A DNA stretch of 64,000 bases, from the NCBI GenBank assembly GCA_029204225.1, contig CM055110.1, forward strand, positions 35,999,239 through 36,063,238. The letters run 5' to 3'. Shown here in pieces: positions 37,924 to 49,079 of the stretch (positions are counted from its first letter, which is position 1; each line of letters begins with the position of its first letter). The notes beneath the pieces are model-generated. The model did no database searches and was not told where the DNA came from. It saw only the letters and a program-made list of their open reading frames with translations. The position numbers and the translations under genes are program-made. This DNA is from Diphasiastrum complanatum. Its lineage: Eukaryota; Streptophyta; Lycopodiopsida; Lycopodiales; Lycopodiaceae.

Positions 37924-39550
37924 TGTTGAAGATCATCATTTGTAAGTGGCTTCTACTAGTGTTGGATTTTGCACTTGAATGAAGTGTCAGATATCATGTT
38001 GTGTGTTATCTTCTCCTTAAATCTAATGAATAGTTTTGTGATTTTGTGTGATTGATTGAACACTTAGTTATGTGAAAAAACCAGATCTATCACCACCTAT
38101 TTCCCTCAAGAATGCAATCTCTAATTTGGATCTATAAATAAGAATCAATGAAGAAGTGAATATACACATTAAAGTGGAAATGCAAAGTAATAGCGATTTT
38201 CATTACATCTGGCTTCAATGCTCATCTCGTCGCTTCATGCTCAATGCTCAACCTACTCATTGAATTTTATGGAAAGGACCTAAATTAACAGCAATCAATT
38301 GAGTGTACCTTACTCGATGAATCAACTATAAAATGGATGACCAAAGAAGCTTGGATCTGTAAGGGCGTGAAAACAAAAAAAGCGCTTGCTAACAGACTTT
38401 GAAAAACTTATGAAACTGGTTGTTAAACAAGAGAAGCACATCTAATGTGAGACAAGTACATGCTAATTTCAAAGCATTACAAAGCATCACAAATCATGAA
38501 AAGGATTATAAAGCATGCACTCTCATAACCATAAAAATGATAATGAGTCATATTTCCATGGACCATTTCAAAGTATAGGGCAATTCATCACTAAAAAAGA
38601 ACTATCTAAAACACTTAGTTTAAGCCTCTCCTAAAATCTCTACCATACTTACGCAAAATTAAAAAGATAGATAACAAAAGCACTCTATGGGTTTGAGATA
38701 TATGTAACATTCCACAAGTACCTGCAAGAGAGTAAAAGCTATATGGATGTTGCTCATAACCAAACATTTCCTTGAGCTCTTCCCCATAAAGTAAGTACAC
38801 CACAAAGCCTAATGATGCCACAACCTAGCAAGTTACACCATTTTAGATCAATGCATCAACAACAAAAATAAATAAATAAATCTCATCTTAAAGAAAGTGA
38901 TTATGTGTGACCTTAAACCCTCTTTTCACTAAGCGCAAGGAAAAGTTAGATCCACATAAAAATGTCCTTAGACCTCCATATCTTACAAAGAAAAATTTGC
39001 ATTGTCATATCTGGTGCATCCATCTAAAAAGTGCTAAGCCTCATACCAGTTGCACTAGTATGATGATTGCAGCATGATCCCTTACAACAAGTAAATGGAA
39101 CTTCAGCCTCAGCCACCAACGATCTGCTGGCATGTTAGCTCGCAAGTGAAAGAGTGCTCTGCACTCTGTACAGTGTGCAAAAGCAAAGCCTTCCTGCAAT
39201 GAAAAAACGTAATAAGTTAGTAACACTTGACATTGAGTTGAGCTTGAAACTCAGGTTGAATCAATAATTGAGTACTAGAAATATTACTGCATGATGGATG
39301 TAGCATTGAACCACACAATACAAAATTCATCACAAAATTCAAGAAGCAAAAGTAGCTCAAAACATTCATTTTGCAAAGCCAAATCTTGGTACTTATGCTT
39401 CCCTTATAATGTAAATTTCTGAAGCATGCGCTTGCAACAGGTGTGCTTTCAATTAGTTTCTTCTTGGTTATTTTTGTTAGCAGCTTCATCTAGTTGCGCA
39501 AGTCCATGGCAGAGAGCAAGTGCGACCGCACGAGCGCACACGCGCGCGCG

Positions 39551-39604
<54 letters not shown>

Positions 39605-42600
39605 AGAAGAAGCTTTATTAACGTCTTTTCCATGCCAAAAGGCGTATAAGACGAAACAAGTACATCAGATAAAGTGGAACCAAGACGAAGCAATGACGTC
39701 AAACAACATAACTAAAAAACAAACTAACTAAGAAAAGGATAATGTCCAAGATTATATGGTACAAAGACCATTTACAGATTCAATTGGCATCTCTTCAGTG
39801 CTCTAACTCTCTCACTAACTCTGAACAATCTCAAATATCTCATTAATAGCAACAAGTTTAATATCTACAAAACGAATGATACCATCCCTATAGATCAACT
39901 GCTTTCCATTCGTTAGAGCTTCCTGTTTTGCTTTTTTCCGTTCTTGAACCTGAATGAAAGTAAGGTCTTCATCCAGGTATATCGTGGTGCCTCGCAGTGT
40001 AGATCTCTTCCCTAGCACTTCATGACAACCAGTTGCAGATGCAAAGCGTATGACAAGAGTACCTCACCAATAGCATCATGGGATTTCGTAATACCTTTGA
40101 ATCGAACATTAAGAGCCTTTTGCTCTCGCAAACGACTCTCGGTGAACGTAGCTGAGATAAATGAAGGTGGAGGTGGTAGAGCAGCAGTATTAGGACCTTT
40201 AAGCACATCTGCCCAGGATCGGACAACGGTATGATGTTGTTTCACTTGACTTTCAAGATGTTGGATCTTAGCTGAAGTAGTCAAATGAGAGGAAGTTTCG
40301 ATTTTGATAGCTGTAACTTCTTTCTTGAGATCATCGATAGACGAATCTAGGTTCCGAAGATGAGATTGCACAGCTTGGATCATGGATCTAAGAATAAGCA
40401 ATGCATACTGTAGATGTGTGTGTAGTATAACATCTATGTCTCTAGTCTTAGTGACAGAAGGGAATGTCTTCTTTGTCATCTAACATTACATCTAACTTTG
40501 CATTAGCATATGCCAATGTATGACATCTCGAGAAATAAACTAGAGGTAGCACAACATACCTCACGCCTCAATCAAAACATGTCTATGAGCATTAGAGCAA
40601 CACATCTATGATCTACATATCATATTAGGGATGCACCATGACTTGTAGATCACAAAAGAGGTAGGGTAATCTCCCATTGATCTCATCGTATAGTGGGGAC
40701 TAAAAAACAAAGTGCTCTTCTAACGCAAGCAAACCCATGTTACATAACTAGCATATCATGTCTTCCCAAACTGTCCCCTGGAAGCGAGCAAAACATGGGT
40801 ATATATCTCTATAAGTCTCTACATCTCCAGGAGACAAAACTAGTTGCAAATGGATGATTAATTTGTGAGATGGTCTCTACCTTTATGGAAGGCATATCAA
40901 ACTTGGCTAGATCATCCATTGTGGAGTTAATAATTTACCACAAATTATTCATGATAGCATAAAGGTCTAGAGATGTGAGAATCTAGCCCAATCAATTGTT
41001 GAGAGGCCAGTGCACCATGTCTCTGCCACATACATAATTGTAGGTGTAACTAAAGTGTCCAAGAGAAGAAACTTACTCAGTGCATCTTGGCATCTTGCAC
41101 ATGCCTCCTAAGATAGAATAGCTCTAAATTGACTAAGGAAGACTAACCTTTCCTCAATCAACTTGTGGCAGCCTGGCTGATACCAAATATGGGAGACACC
41201 ACCTCCACAAGCTGACCACCTAAGGTAACAATCTATTGTTGTAAGGAGCGAGATAGATCGAAGACCATGGGTTTGGTCTTCTTTACATAGACCTCCAAAC
41301 CTCTCTCTCTACCAAAAAAATGCAGTGCATCAAAATGTTGTTGTAAACCCTCCCTTACTGGGGAGACCAAGACCCATCATCAAAATCTATTAGTATGGAT
41401 ATCAATATGTCCCCCAATATACATCCCAAGTCATCATGTTGACCAATTACCATCTCAAGCTCATCAATATAGAGATTCAACAGTGTAGGAGAGAATAAAC
41501 CCTTCTTCCCTCCTACAGTGCTAGGAACAAGCTCAGATATGCCCAAGAGCAGCAAAACTATCGCACTGCCCTCTCTCAATCACAAAAGTTCTATGAGTCT
41601 CTTGCTCTCATCTTTTTACGTTGTAACAATGATGGGTATAGCAATGGTCGCTTTTAAGAAAAAGTAGATTGAACTACATAATCGTAGAGAATCGGAGAGA
41701 GAGAGAATCGGAGAGAGAGAGAAGCTTTATTACGTGTTTTCCATGCCAAAAGGCGTATAAGACGAACCAGTACATCAGATAAGGTGGCAACCAGACAGAT
41801 CAGTGTCGTCAAAACAACATAACTAAAATAAATCTAACTAAGAAGAGAGTTATATAGTCAAGATTATATGGTACAAAGACCATTTACAAGTTCAATTGGA
41901 CATCTCTTCAGTTTTCTAACTCTAACTCTGATCAATCTCAAACATCAAACTCTTATTAACTATAGGCTTATGATCTCCAAATCTGATAGTACCGTCACGG
42001 TAGATGAGCTGTGTGCTAGTAGATAGAGCTTCTTGTCTTGCTTTCTTGCGTTCTTAAACTTGAATGAAGGTCAAGTCTTCATCTTAAAAGATTTTGGTAT
42101 TCTACAATTTAGATCTCTTCCCCAGAACTTAACGAGTTGAGATATTGATGTGAAGCAGATAACGAGAGTATCCGGGTAGGCCGCCATGCAATTTCCATAC
42201 CTGTGATGGTGTTGAAGATCCCCAACCAAAAACTTCTTAGCATCTTCAACAACATTTTGGGAGTTCAGAGTACCTTTGATGCAAACATTAAGGGCCTTGT
42301 GCTCTCACAGACAGCTCTCGATAGATGTGGCTGAGATAAGTGAAGGTGAAGGTGGAGGTGGAGGAACTGTATTACCTTTAAGTACATCTGCCCAAGTTTA
42401 GACAGCCGTATGGTGCTGCTCCACCTGATTTTCAAGTTGTTGAAGTTTAGTTGAAGTAGCTACTTGGGAAGGTGCATCGTTTTTGATAGCTGCAACTTCA
42501 GTCTTGAGCTCTTCGATGGAAGCGTCTAGCTTCTTGAGGTGCAATTGCACAACTAGAAGTAGAGAATCATGAGAAGCCAGCATTACTCTATGGCTGTTGA

Positions 42601-43318
42601 GATATTCAAACATTCAAAGTTGTTCTTCATGAAGAAGAATAAATGCAGCAAAGGACGACAGAGAATTTGTTGGGGAAGTTGGAGTCAAAGAGAGAGCTAC
42701 AGTAGCTCGCTATTGACAATAGGATTCGATGGATAAATGGGGACTGCAATAGACATAGAAGGAGAAGGGGAAGATGCATCTGGCTGTGAGGAAGACGTAG
42801 AAGTAATACTGACAATGGAAAATGGTTCATGAATACGGGCACCAGCCCCTTAATGACAAGGCATTGCAGATCTGAGAAGAGCCTAAAATGTGATGGTACT
42901 GACAATGGAAAATGGTTCATGAATACGGGCACCAGCCCCTTAATGACAAGGCATTGCAGATCTGAGAAGAGCCTAAAATGTGATGGAACTGCAACAAAGA
43001 GCTGCAACGATTGTGAAGCAGCAGGAATGCCACAGTTATATAGCTTGCCAATAGAGATATCTACAGGCAGGTAGTGATCAACATTTGCTTCTGAGTAGTG
43101 ACTGTTGGATCAAGAAATAGACAGTGATGGACCACAGCCAGCCAGGGCCCAGCGATGAGGTACAGATGCGAGCAGTTAGCGATGGATGAGCAGGAAGATG
43201 GCAACAGGGCACCAGCAGCCAGAAACATGGTATCAGCGATGATTAGCAGGGCACCAGCAGCCAGCAATGGCTGACTGGCTAGGGAGACAGCAGCATGGCG
43301 TGCGCGCGCACGCGTGCA

Positions 43319-43394
<76 letters not shown>

Positions 43395-46300
43395 TTTACT
43401 ACAGAATGCTTTTGGCACAGCACAGCACACAGGGAGACCAACACTACTTGCCTGGTATGCATTTTGATGCAACACTTAAAACAAAAGGACAAACAATTGC
43501 ATTTAAGAACAACTGTGGTTCAAAAAAAAGACACCTTAATTCTTGATTAAGATTCACTGAACGAATCCAAATGTTCAAGAAATGTAGAATGCATTAGTAT
43601 CTCTTTGTCAGATTGGAATGCAGTCAGAAATTTAATTTCGCTGGTGCTAACGTCATTATGTGAAACTTGAAACAAAATACAAAGGAAACCAAAAAACTCA
43701 AAAAACCCATATCAAAGCCTTAACATAGAAAGACAAAATAACAACTTACAAAAAAGCATTACTTATTCTCGTACCCAAACATGAGTTGCTATTTAGGATG
43801 CAAACTCTCTTCGGTAGACCCCCTTGTGACCAAAGAACACACTTGGAACAAAACAAAAGACAGAAGAAACCAAATTGACCTTCAGTGGTAAATGACAGTT
43901 AATTAATAAGATGACATACAAAAAACTAGAAACTAAGTGGGCTTCTTAAATCCAAAACTTAGCCTAGGCCCTACAAAAAGAACACACCAACAAGAATCAA
44001 TAGTACCCCCACAAAGTTCTTTGAGATTGGCATAGTCCAAGATAAACCTATAACTGTTGAACTTTTAAAGGATTCGATGAACAGATCGTCCCCTTTCTCA
44101 AGATAACTAGAACAGGTCAAGTTGGGCTAGACTTATCCATTGCTGAACAAGAAGCAAAAAAAAAGACGTTTCTCTTCGAAGTAAACTCACATTTTGTGTG
44201 TACAGCTACAGTTAGTATGATACCTTTGCAGCTCTCCAATTATCCAGGCAAGATCTATGCACGAACTTCTGAGTTCCTCTACACCGGCAGGGTGCAATCA
44301 GATCATTCCCTGTGCATTCAACATCATAATTTGTCAGGACTTTGAGACTTTACCACATCCTAGTTAGCAGTATCAAAGTGGTATCACTTAATGAGCAAAA
44401 TTATTGGAAGAAAGACCAAATTGGTCTGCTCTCATACTATATAGCTTATCAGTAGAAAGTTAACAAAGAAAGTCCTCAAATGCTCCAAATGTATATGCAG
44501 TCTCCGTAAATCTCAGCCAGGATCCAATCAACTACTTCAAAGTAGTGGAGTCACTAGAGAAATTATGGCAGGAACTGCTGACAAGTTCTAAAACAATATA
44601 GAATAGTTGCGGCCTTTGAGATTCAATCCAAAAGTGTGAAACTTGTGCGCTAGGAAGAGGCCATAGGCAATAATTTCTGAAGGGTGGTGCTCATAGGGTT
44701 AAAGAAATATGAGAGTTGGTATAGCCAGCAGACCTATGGCCCAACCCAAATCCTGTCAATAGGAAGGGCACGGGCACATTATTTCATGACATTGTTAAAA
44801 GCTACTACTCTAGAAAAGTGTGGATCATAGAATTAATGAACCATTATCGGTTCACCACAGTTCTGAGAACCGTACGGTTCTTAAAAAATTTTGCCCAGAA
44901 CCGTGGTGAACCATACTGATTAATTAATTAATTTTTTTTTAGTTTCCCCCCCAAAAATGTGCAGAAAAAGGGCCAAAAAAATCTGTGAAATCTGTCAATT
45001 ATCTGTATCATCTGTCAAATGACTCAAGTCATCTGTATCATCTGTCAAATCATCTGTACATCATGTGAAATCTGTCAAATCTGTCAAATCTGTGATGATT
45101 TCAGATGATTTCACATCTGTCAAATCATCTGTATCATCTGTCAACATATCCTCACAAGATATGGATAACACACAAGAGTCGACCAAAGATTTTCAATCAA
45201 ACATCGATCTCCAACTAAAATATCAAGACAATCAACAATCGGCTGATTTTTAAAACCTCCTATAAAGGAATGCTACCATAAAGGTCTCCCTCTAAGAAGC
45301 TCTAAATACCTAAAATCCTCAACTACCAAAATAAGAGGAGAGATGTATATTAATAATAACTACTCCTCCAAAGGTGGGTGCCCTATTAGAAGGTCAAGCC
45401 TTGCAAATGTGTCCATTCCATGTCAACTGACATACAATGATCAAATGGAAACAATGAGGTCTACAAGAATTATTAAGACACCAAGATAGAGCAACAAGCC
45501 TACAATGTCGTTTACTCCCCCCCCCCCCCCCCCCCAGGCATGTCGATTGCATAGGGTCCATGATCATTTTGTCACCGGGTCAAGGAACAACCCAACAAAA
45601 AACCAATTGACTTATCTTTAAAGTGCTAGAAGCACATAAAAACTCTTATCGGGACCTCCATCTTATTGAGGGTTTATAAGGTTTTTTGTCAAGAAACTCA
45701 ATGGTTTTGTAGGAGGGTTTTCAAGGTAGGCAAGGGTCATCTGTTCTTGAGATTAATGTTTCATTCTATCTTTTGTGTTATCAACTAGATGAGTTCATAA
45801 GTCTCTTGCTAACTCCAAATAAAAGTTCACCTAAATTGGGTGCCTCCAATTCTAAGCTACAGTCCCAAAGCTTCTTAACTCAGCCTGTGAGTGTCCAAAT
45901 GTTCTTCGATGACTGTAGTCCTACCTCCCAATAAAATGTCATTTACGATCCATAAACCAATTATCTCATTAGAACTGACATACCGTAACCTTTGGGATAT
46001 CATGTCTTTATTCCTGCTGCAGGAAATTTGCCCAAAAAAATACAATGAAAGAGGCAACCACCAATTCTCTTTGCTACCAACAAAATCCACTTCTTCAATT
46101 CAGGAATGCCACCATTCATTGCATGATTGCTCCACCAACCATTCATAATCTAGATCCACACCATGGCAGGTGCATAGCGAACTTGAATCGTGGATTCACA
46201 TTGGAAGCTAAGTTCATCTGTAATTGACATCAAAAATCAGCAAAACTCAAACCCCCATCTCTCAGCCTCTACTACAATTCATGTATGAGAGATACCAATT

Positions 46301-47032
46301 TCATCTCCAACTCTAAGATTAGCTTATACCATCACATCCTAATGACAAGTTATTATGCAGCAGAGCAGTCTCTTTCTGATGTTCCAAGGCGTCCTAGATG
46401 TTACCCACTTTGTTTACCTGAGCTTGGGTAGTTATCAGACCTTTTCATGCATGCTTGCCTGTGAACCTGAAATATGGGGCTTGACTTCCATAGTCCTGCA
46501 TTTATTGCCCCACAAAAAACCAAATGCGCAATAGCATGCTTCTGCACAGAATTTACTTCTTGCGCATTCTACACGGTGCAGTACACAACATAAGAAAGCA
46601 TCTATAAGATGCATTCTGAATGCTTGCATAGATGAGGATAATTGACGAAAGACCATAAGCGTTTCAAAAGGGAGTGTCCCCAAAAAGTAAGCCTCTCCAT
46701 GTATCTTTTATATTACACCAGCACATAACGAGTAGCACAAAGACAGAAATTGCACGGTACTTGTAAGCAAACTAATCAAAACAACCAAAATTGCACAAGA
46801 AGTAACACAAAGATAAAAATCGCATGGTACTTGTAAGATTGGCGTCTTCGAGGTTTCCTACCAAAGAAAATGAATCCAAGGCATAAAGAAACTTGCCTCC
46901 AGAATCAAGGCAGATACGACAAAGTGGCTGATCAGAGGCACTTGAATCACTTTCTGCATCTTTACTTCGGATTTGTAGTAGAGGAATGGAGTCGCCAGAT
47001 GCAGATCCTCTCTCTCTTTCAACTGAAACCAT
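34279..47032 (-). CDS. RING-CH (RINGv) membrane protein, likely E3 ubiquitin ligase; six coding exons
   Basis: Coding exons on the minus strand: 46897-47032, 44224-44309, 39047-39193, 38722-38824, 34968-35080 and 34279-34371, totalling 678 nt (225 residues plus stop). Every junction keeps the frame. The RING-CH domain (residues about 38-85) has the C4HC3 order: CRIC, then PCRC, VHRSC and HCTEC, split by introns 1 and 2. Two hydrophobic segments follow (around DHAAIIILVQLVVASLGFVV and VVVALLSGLSYGFFVAIICG), then RHYHILAKQELT and a C-terminal LRRLGLY. This is the layout of plant RINGv proteins of the At1g50440 type as I remember it: membrane-anchored proteins that pair an E2 enzyme with substrates. 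No stops or shifts were found. Intron 1 starts with GC instead of GT. The start ATG at 47032 has an AG acceptor 9 bases upstream, so upstream coding exons cannot be excluded. Introns of 2.6, 5.0 and 3.6 kb carry transposon debris. Confidence 0.88.
36826..36905. repeat. Cluster of GGTACCGC/GGTGCCGCC words
   Basis: Within 80 bases the word GGTACCGC or close variants occurs five or more times on both strands, with another near 37055. The local GC content is far above the surroundings. Such inverted clusters resemble subterminal repeats of hAT-like transposons; the match is only general. Confidence 0.5.
37641..37708 (-). mobile_element. Truncated 3' end of ORF1-only LINE family plus (GA)n
   Basis: AGCTTTATTACCGTCTTTT at 37641 follows an (A)GAAAG run, the same junction seen at 37734, 39611 and 41723. 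On the minus strand it reads AATAAAGCT then a CT-rich tail. Only about 30 bases of the element are present before the next (GA)n. Confidence 0.5.
37675..37920. repeat. Compound microsatellites (GA)n, (GACA)n, (GT)n(GA)n
   Basis: (GA)n at 37675-37708, (GACA)n to about 37733, then after a 95-base unique segment (GT)n at 37831-37870 joined to (GA)n at 37871-37920. They bracket the LINE 3' end at 37734. Confidence 0.95.
37734..37800 (-). mobile_element. 3' end of ORF1-only LINE family
   Basis: AGCTTTATTAACATCTTTGG and the following ACCAAAAGGTACATAAGGC correspond to 39611-39660 (AGCTTTATTAACGTCTTTTC, CCAAAAGGCGTATAAGACG). The minus strand ends AATAAAGCT, then GACA/GA repeats. Only the last part of the 3' untranslated region is present. 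Confidence 0.5.
39553..39601. repeat. (AG)n microsatellite with GCGC-rich border
   Basis: About 49 bases of AG after ACGCGCGCGCGC. On the minus strand it is the CT tail that follows LINE copy 1, with a short (CTT)n transition at 39602-39611. Confidence 0.95.
39611..40480 (-). mobile_element. L1-like ORF1-only element, copy 1
   Basis: Minus-strand reading: a coiled-coil-like stretch (LRNLDSSIDDLKKEVTAIK), SWADVLKGPN, FISATFTESRLREQKALNVRFKGI, then after a frameshift near 40020 LGKRSTLRGTTIYLDEDLTF...RDGIIR and a stop near 39815. The arrangement coiled coil, RNA-binding part, then a TxIYLDEDLT...R..GK C-terminal block is that of L1 ORF1 nucleic-acid-binding proteins. A 3' untranslated region of about 200 bases ends AATAAAGCTT and a CTT/CT tail. 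No endonuclease or reverse transcriptase follows in this copy. Confidence 0.6.
40880..41600 (-). pseudogene. Non-LTR (LINE) reverse transcriptase relic
   Basis: On the minus strand, FSPTLLNLYIDELEMVI (about 41480-41540) matches the G.RQGCPLSP..FNLYI.DL motif. It is followed by ILIDFDDG, a degraded ADD motif, and by pieces in other frames (FGGLCKEDQT, TYV-like ETWCTGLST near 41000) that match the region after the catalytic centre. Stops and shifts are frequent. It lies between the two ORF1 copies but its relation to them is not shown by any shared border. Confidence 0.55.
41723..42650 (-). mobile_element. L1-like ORF1-only element, copy 2
   Basis: The 3' end 41723-41910 matches 39611-39790 closely (AGCTTTATTA, CCATGCCAAAAGGCGTATAA, TACAAAGACCATTTACA). 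The minus-strand coding part has LKKLDASIEELKTEVAAIK, TWADVLKG and, in this copy, a longer RNA-binding segment (VVEDAKKFLVGDL...DTLVICFTSISQLVKFWGRDL) that copy 1 lost. It is broken by stops. A (GA)n-like GAATCGGAGAGAG tract adjoins the 3' end. Confidence 0.6.
42811..42990 (+). repeat. Tandem duplication, 2 x 90 bases
   Basis: 42811-42900 and 42901-42990 are identical except for one base (GATGGTACT against GATGGAACT). The unit starts GACAATGGAAAATGGTTCAT. Being a multiple of three and nearly identical, it is a recent local duplication in intron 2. Confidence 0.97.
43319..43393. repeat. (AG)n microsatellite with GCGCGCACGCG border
   Basis: About 75 bases of AG with one interruption near 43347. 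The left border GCGTGCGCGCGCACGCGTGC resembles the GCGCGC border of the 39.55-kb repeat. The sequence that follows (CCTTTACTACAGAATGC) could be a diverged LINE 3' end, but the match is weak. Confidence 0.9.
44848..44912. repeat. Imperfect palindrome with GAACCG words
   Basis: GGTTCACCACAGTTCT and AGAACCGTGGTGAACC are reverse complements with one mismatch, separated by about 32 bases that contain GAACCGTACGGTTC, itself a palindrome. It lies in intron 1 of the RING-CH gene next to a minisatellite. It could be the end of a small transposon. Confidence 0.7.
44982..45150 (+). repeat. Minisatellite of ATCTGTCAAAT/ATCTGTATC units
   Basis: At least a dozen copies of ATCTGT followed by CAAAT, ATC or similar in about 170 bases. 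The repeats drift out on the right at about 45150. The open frame across them is an artefact. Confidence 0.9.
45151..46896 (-). other. Remainder of intron 1 (GC-AG) of the RING-CH gene
   Basis: There is no coding region that I can name. A 19-base C run lies at 45517-45535. The intron as a whole runs from 46896 to 44310, beginning GCAAGT after GGAG, the consensus of the minor GC-AG class, and ending ...GCACAG. Confidence 0.6.
45517..45535. repeat. Poly-C run (19)
   Basis: An uninterrupted run of 19 C residues in intron 1. Its length may be affected by sequencing error, which is common in homopolymers. Confidence 0.85.
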
Positions 47033-47040
47033 TTCCTCAC

Positions 47041-48424
47041 CCTGATCTTAAACTAGAAGGTGTGATTAGAGAAAAAGGACTTGTCAAACTGGAGTCCTGG
47101 CCTGCAACTAGATGCCTCCAAAAAATCACCTTTTCTAAAAGCCATCACAGAGTATGGTGCTTGCAACTACACATACTATGACTCCATTGATGTCACTACA
47201 ATGACTAGCTAATTGACATAGCCTCCACACGGTTGCTTGAGTTCCTACAGAAAATGTTACTAGGAAGAAGAACAAATTTCTAGAAAAAGGCCTGCAAAAA
47301 CACATAAAACTTTTCAGTACAGCTTTAGTACAGATGGAATTGACACTCTTCATATTAAATAAAAAGTTAAATCTGAAGATATCTGAAAAGACCATGTTAT
47401 GATACCACAAAAAAAAGTTCACTACCATTACCGAGAAGGTAAAGGTATATTGGTCCATTGAAAAAGTCCTCCTAGAAATTAAACAGATGAGCAAGGGGAG
47501 TAGAATAACATCATTCAATACATGCTGGGAATGTCCAGAAGGACCTATATTCCAGCTCTGTTAGAAAACTTTTCGAGCATGCCGAAGTTGTCTTTTGGAG
47601 CATTCAGTAGTGCTTTTTAAGTAGAAGCATTCTTGAAAATGGTTCAAAGGCCATAGACGTGCAAATCAATTGGGTTCACAACCTCTTCTAAAAACTAGTC
47701 ACCAGTAGCTTCTTGTTCATAATTGGGTTCTCTGGTCATACAACGTTGACCTTCAGCAATGATGTTTTCTTATCAAACACTTAGAAGCTCACAGTTAACG
47801 TACGATAGGCTACACTGGCAATAAACATCAACAGAAAAACTTTTGAATGTACCATGCATATCTTAGTACGACGACATGACTTCTTTGTTCTGGGTCATTT
47901 GGGTCATTGTAGGGGTTGGATATTACTACATGGTTAATATAATGCTATTTGGACAGACAGTTGTAACCTTGTTGGAGGACTCTTACGGAGTCAAGAATAC
48001 TACAAGTTCAGATGTTTAAACAAAATTCTACATGCTAGATGCCTATGAAAAGCTAAAATGATGCTTCATATGGAGGCGAAAATTGCTTTGTCATAATCTA
48101 GTTCAAAGTGCTAAATTTAAATGATTGGCCTTCTGCTTAGATGCTCGGAACTTCAGAAACCCATTCCCACCAAATCTGGTCCTTCCGTATTGTTTGCCCC
48201 TCAGGGGGTGAAGGAACGTTGGCCACTGATGAAACAGAATTCTGAGGAACAATGTTAAAACGCAGCCATAGATTACTGCAGGATTCATGCAACAAAAAAA
48301 TTTACAGACCAGATTACTTATCTATTCTCCTCAATACTTCAATAAAACTTCAAAATCATAATCTTTGCCAAAAGTGAGCTTGGCTTTCAAACTAGTCAGA
48401 AATTTAACCTATTACCGCAATAAA
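47041..48424 (-). other. Probable 5' intron of the RING-CH gene, unassigned
   Basis: An AG acceptor (AAGATCAG) lies just upstream of the first recognised coding exon, so this stretch is probably intron leading to a distant 5' exon. No exon with recognisable coding content is seen here. Confidence 0.35.
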
Positions 48425-48640
48425 TTGTGAGTTGGTTGAGACCACCAGCCTTCAGGGGCATAGTTTAGCAGAAAGGAATAGAGGCTATTAGGGCCAACGA
48501 ACAACTCACATGGCACAGTCAGTTAGAGCTTGCCCAGGCCACCTATAGCCGTAGGACCTTTTTGTCACTTCATGATGTTCTTGACACACGGATCTCAAAG
48601 TGTATAAACGTCAATTTGATAATGAGGACAATGATATTGA
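48425..48640 (+). repeat. Direct repeat, copy 1
   Basis: Shares with 49756-49940 a collinear series of words (GTTGAGACCA, AGTTTAGC, GTTAGGGCCA, CAGTCAG, TTGTCACTT, TTCTTGACACA or TCCTTGACACA, GGAT...GTGAAG/GTGTAT). The two copies flank a decayed copia reverse transcriptase and could be remnants of its LTRs, although their spacing (1.3 kb) implies a large internal deletion. Confidence 0.6.
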
Positions 48641-49079
48641 AAAGAGATAGTGGATTAGAGGGATGTTGATGAGGAAGTGATACCTGTTAGGCATAGAGAG
48701 AATGAGCACTTAAGCGTATCGATCAAACACAAGATAGCTGAAGGGCAAGGTACTGCGACAACCAATCAGGGAATGATGGACCAAGAAAATCGCTACGCAA
48801 ACAGAGGTACCAAAGAGATCTGACAAGATAAATTTTTCCTATATAGATAACAAAATTCTAGAACCCTCAAACATGCATGCAAGTTTGCAAAGCGTGGAAT
48901 GGAGGGAATAGTACACAGTTGTGGAAGACAAATTAAAATCAATGTAACAAGACAATGCAAGGGAGTTGGTAGAATTACCAATGGGAAAAAAAGTTGTGGG
49001 AAGTAATGGGTCTTCAAAGTGAAATATAGATCAAATGGCAGAGTAAAAAGGTACAGGGTAAACTGATGGTAAACATGTC

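Larger units (their letters stand above)
35081..38721 (-). other. Intron 4 of the RING-CH gene, with repeats
   Basis: A 3.6-kb intron. It contains GTTCCGACCC / CATTCCGGAA words near 35625-35690 and 36375 that could be the two ends of a small non-autonomous DNA transposon, a cluster of GGTACCGC words at 36830-36895, two LINE 3' ends at 37641 and 37734, and compound microsatellites. No gene is seen on the plus strand; the frame at 37361-37600 is unrecognised. Confidence 0.6.
39194..44223 (-). other. Intron 2 of the RING-CH gene, packed with LINE debris
   Basis: A 5-kb intron. Its recognisable inserts (two ORF1-like copies and a LINE reverse transcriptase) all lie on the same strand as the gene. 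Exon 2 (44224-44309) and exon 3 (39047-39193) have clean GT/AG borders. Confidence 0.75.
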
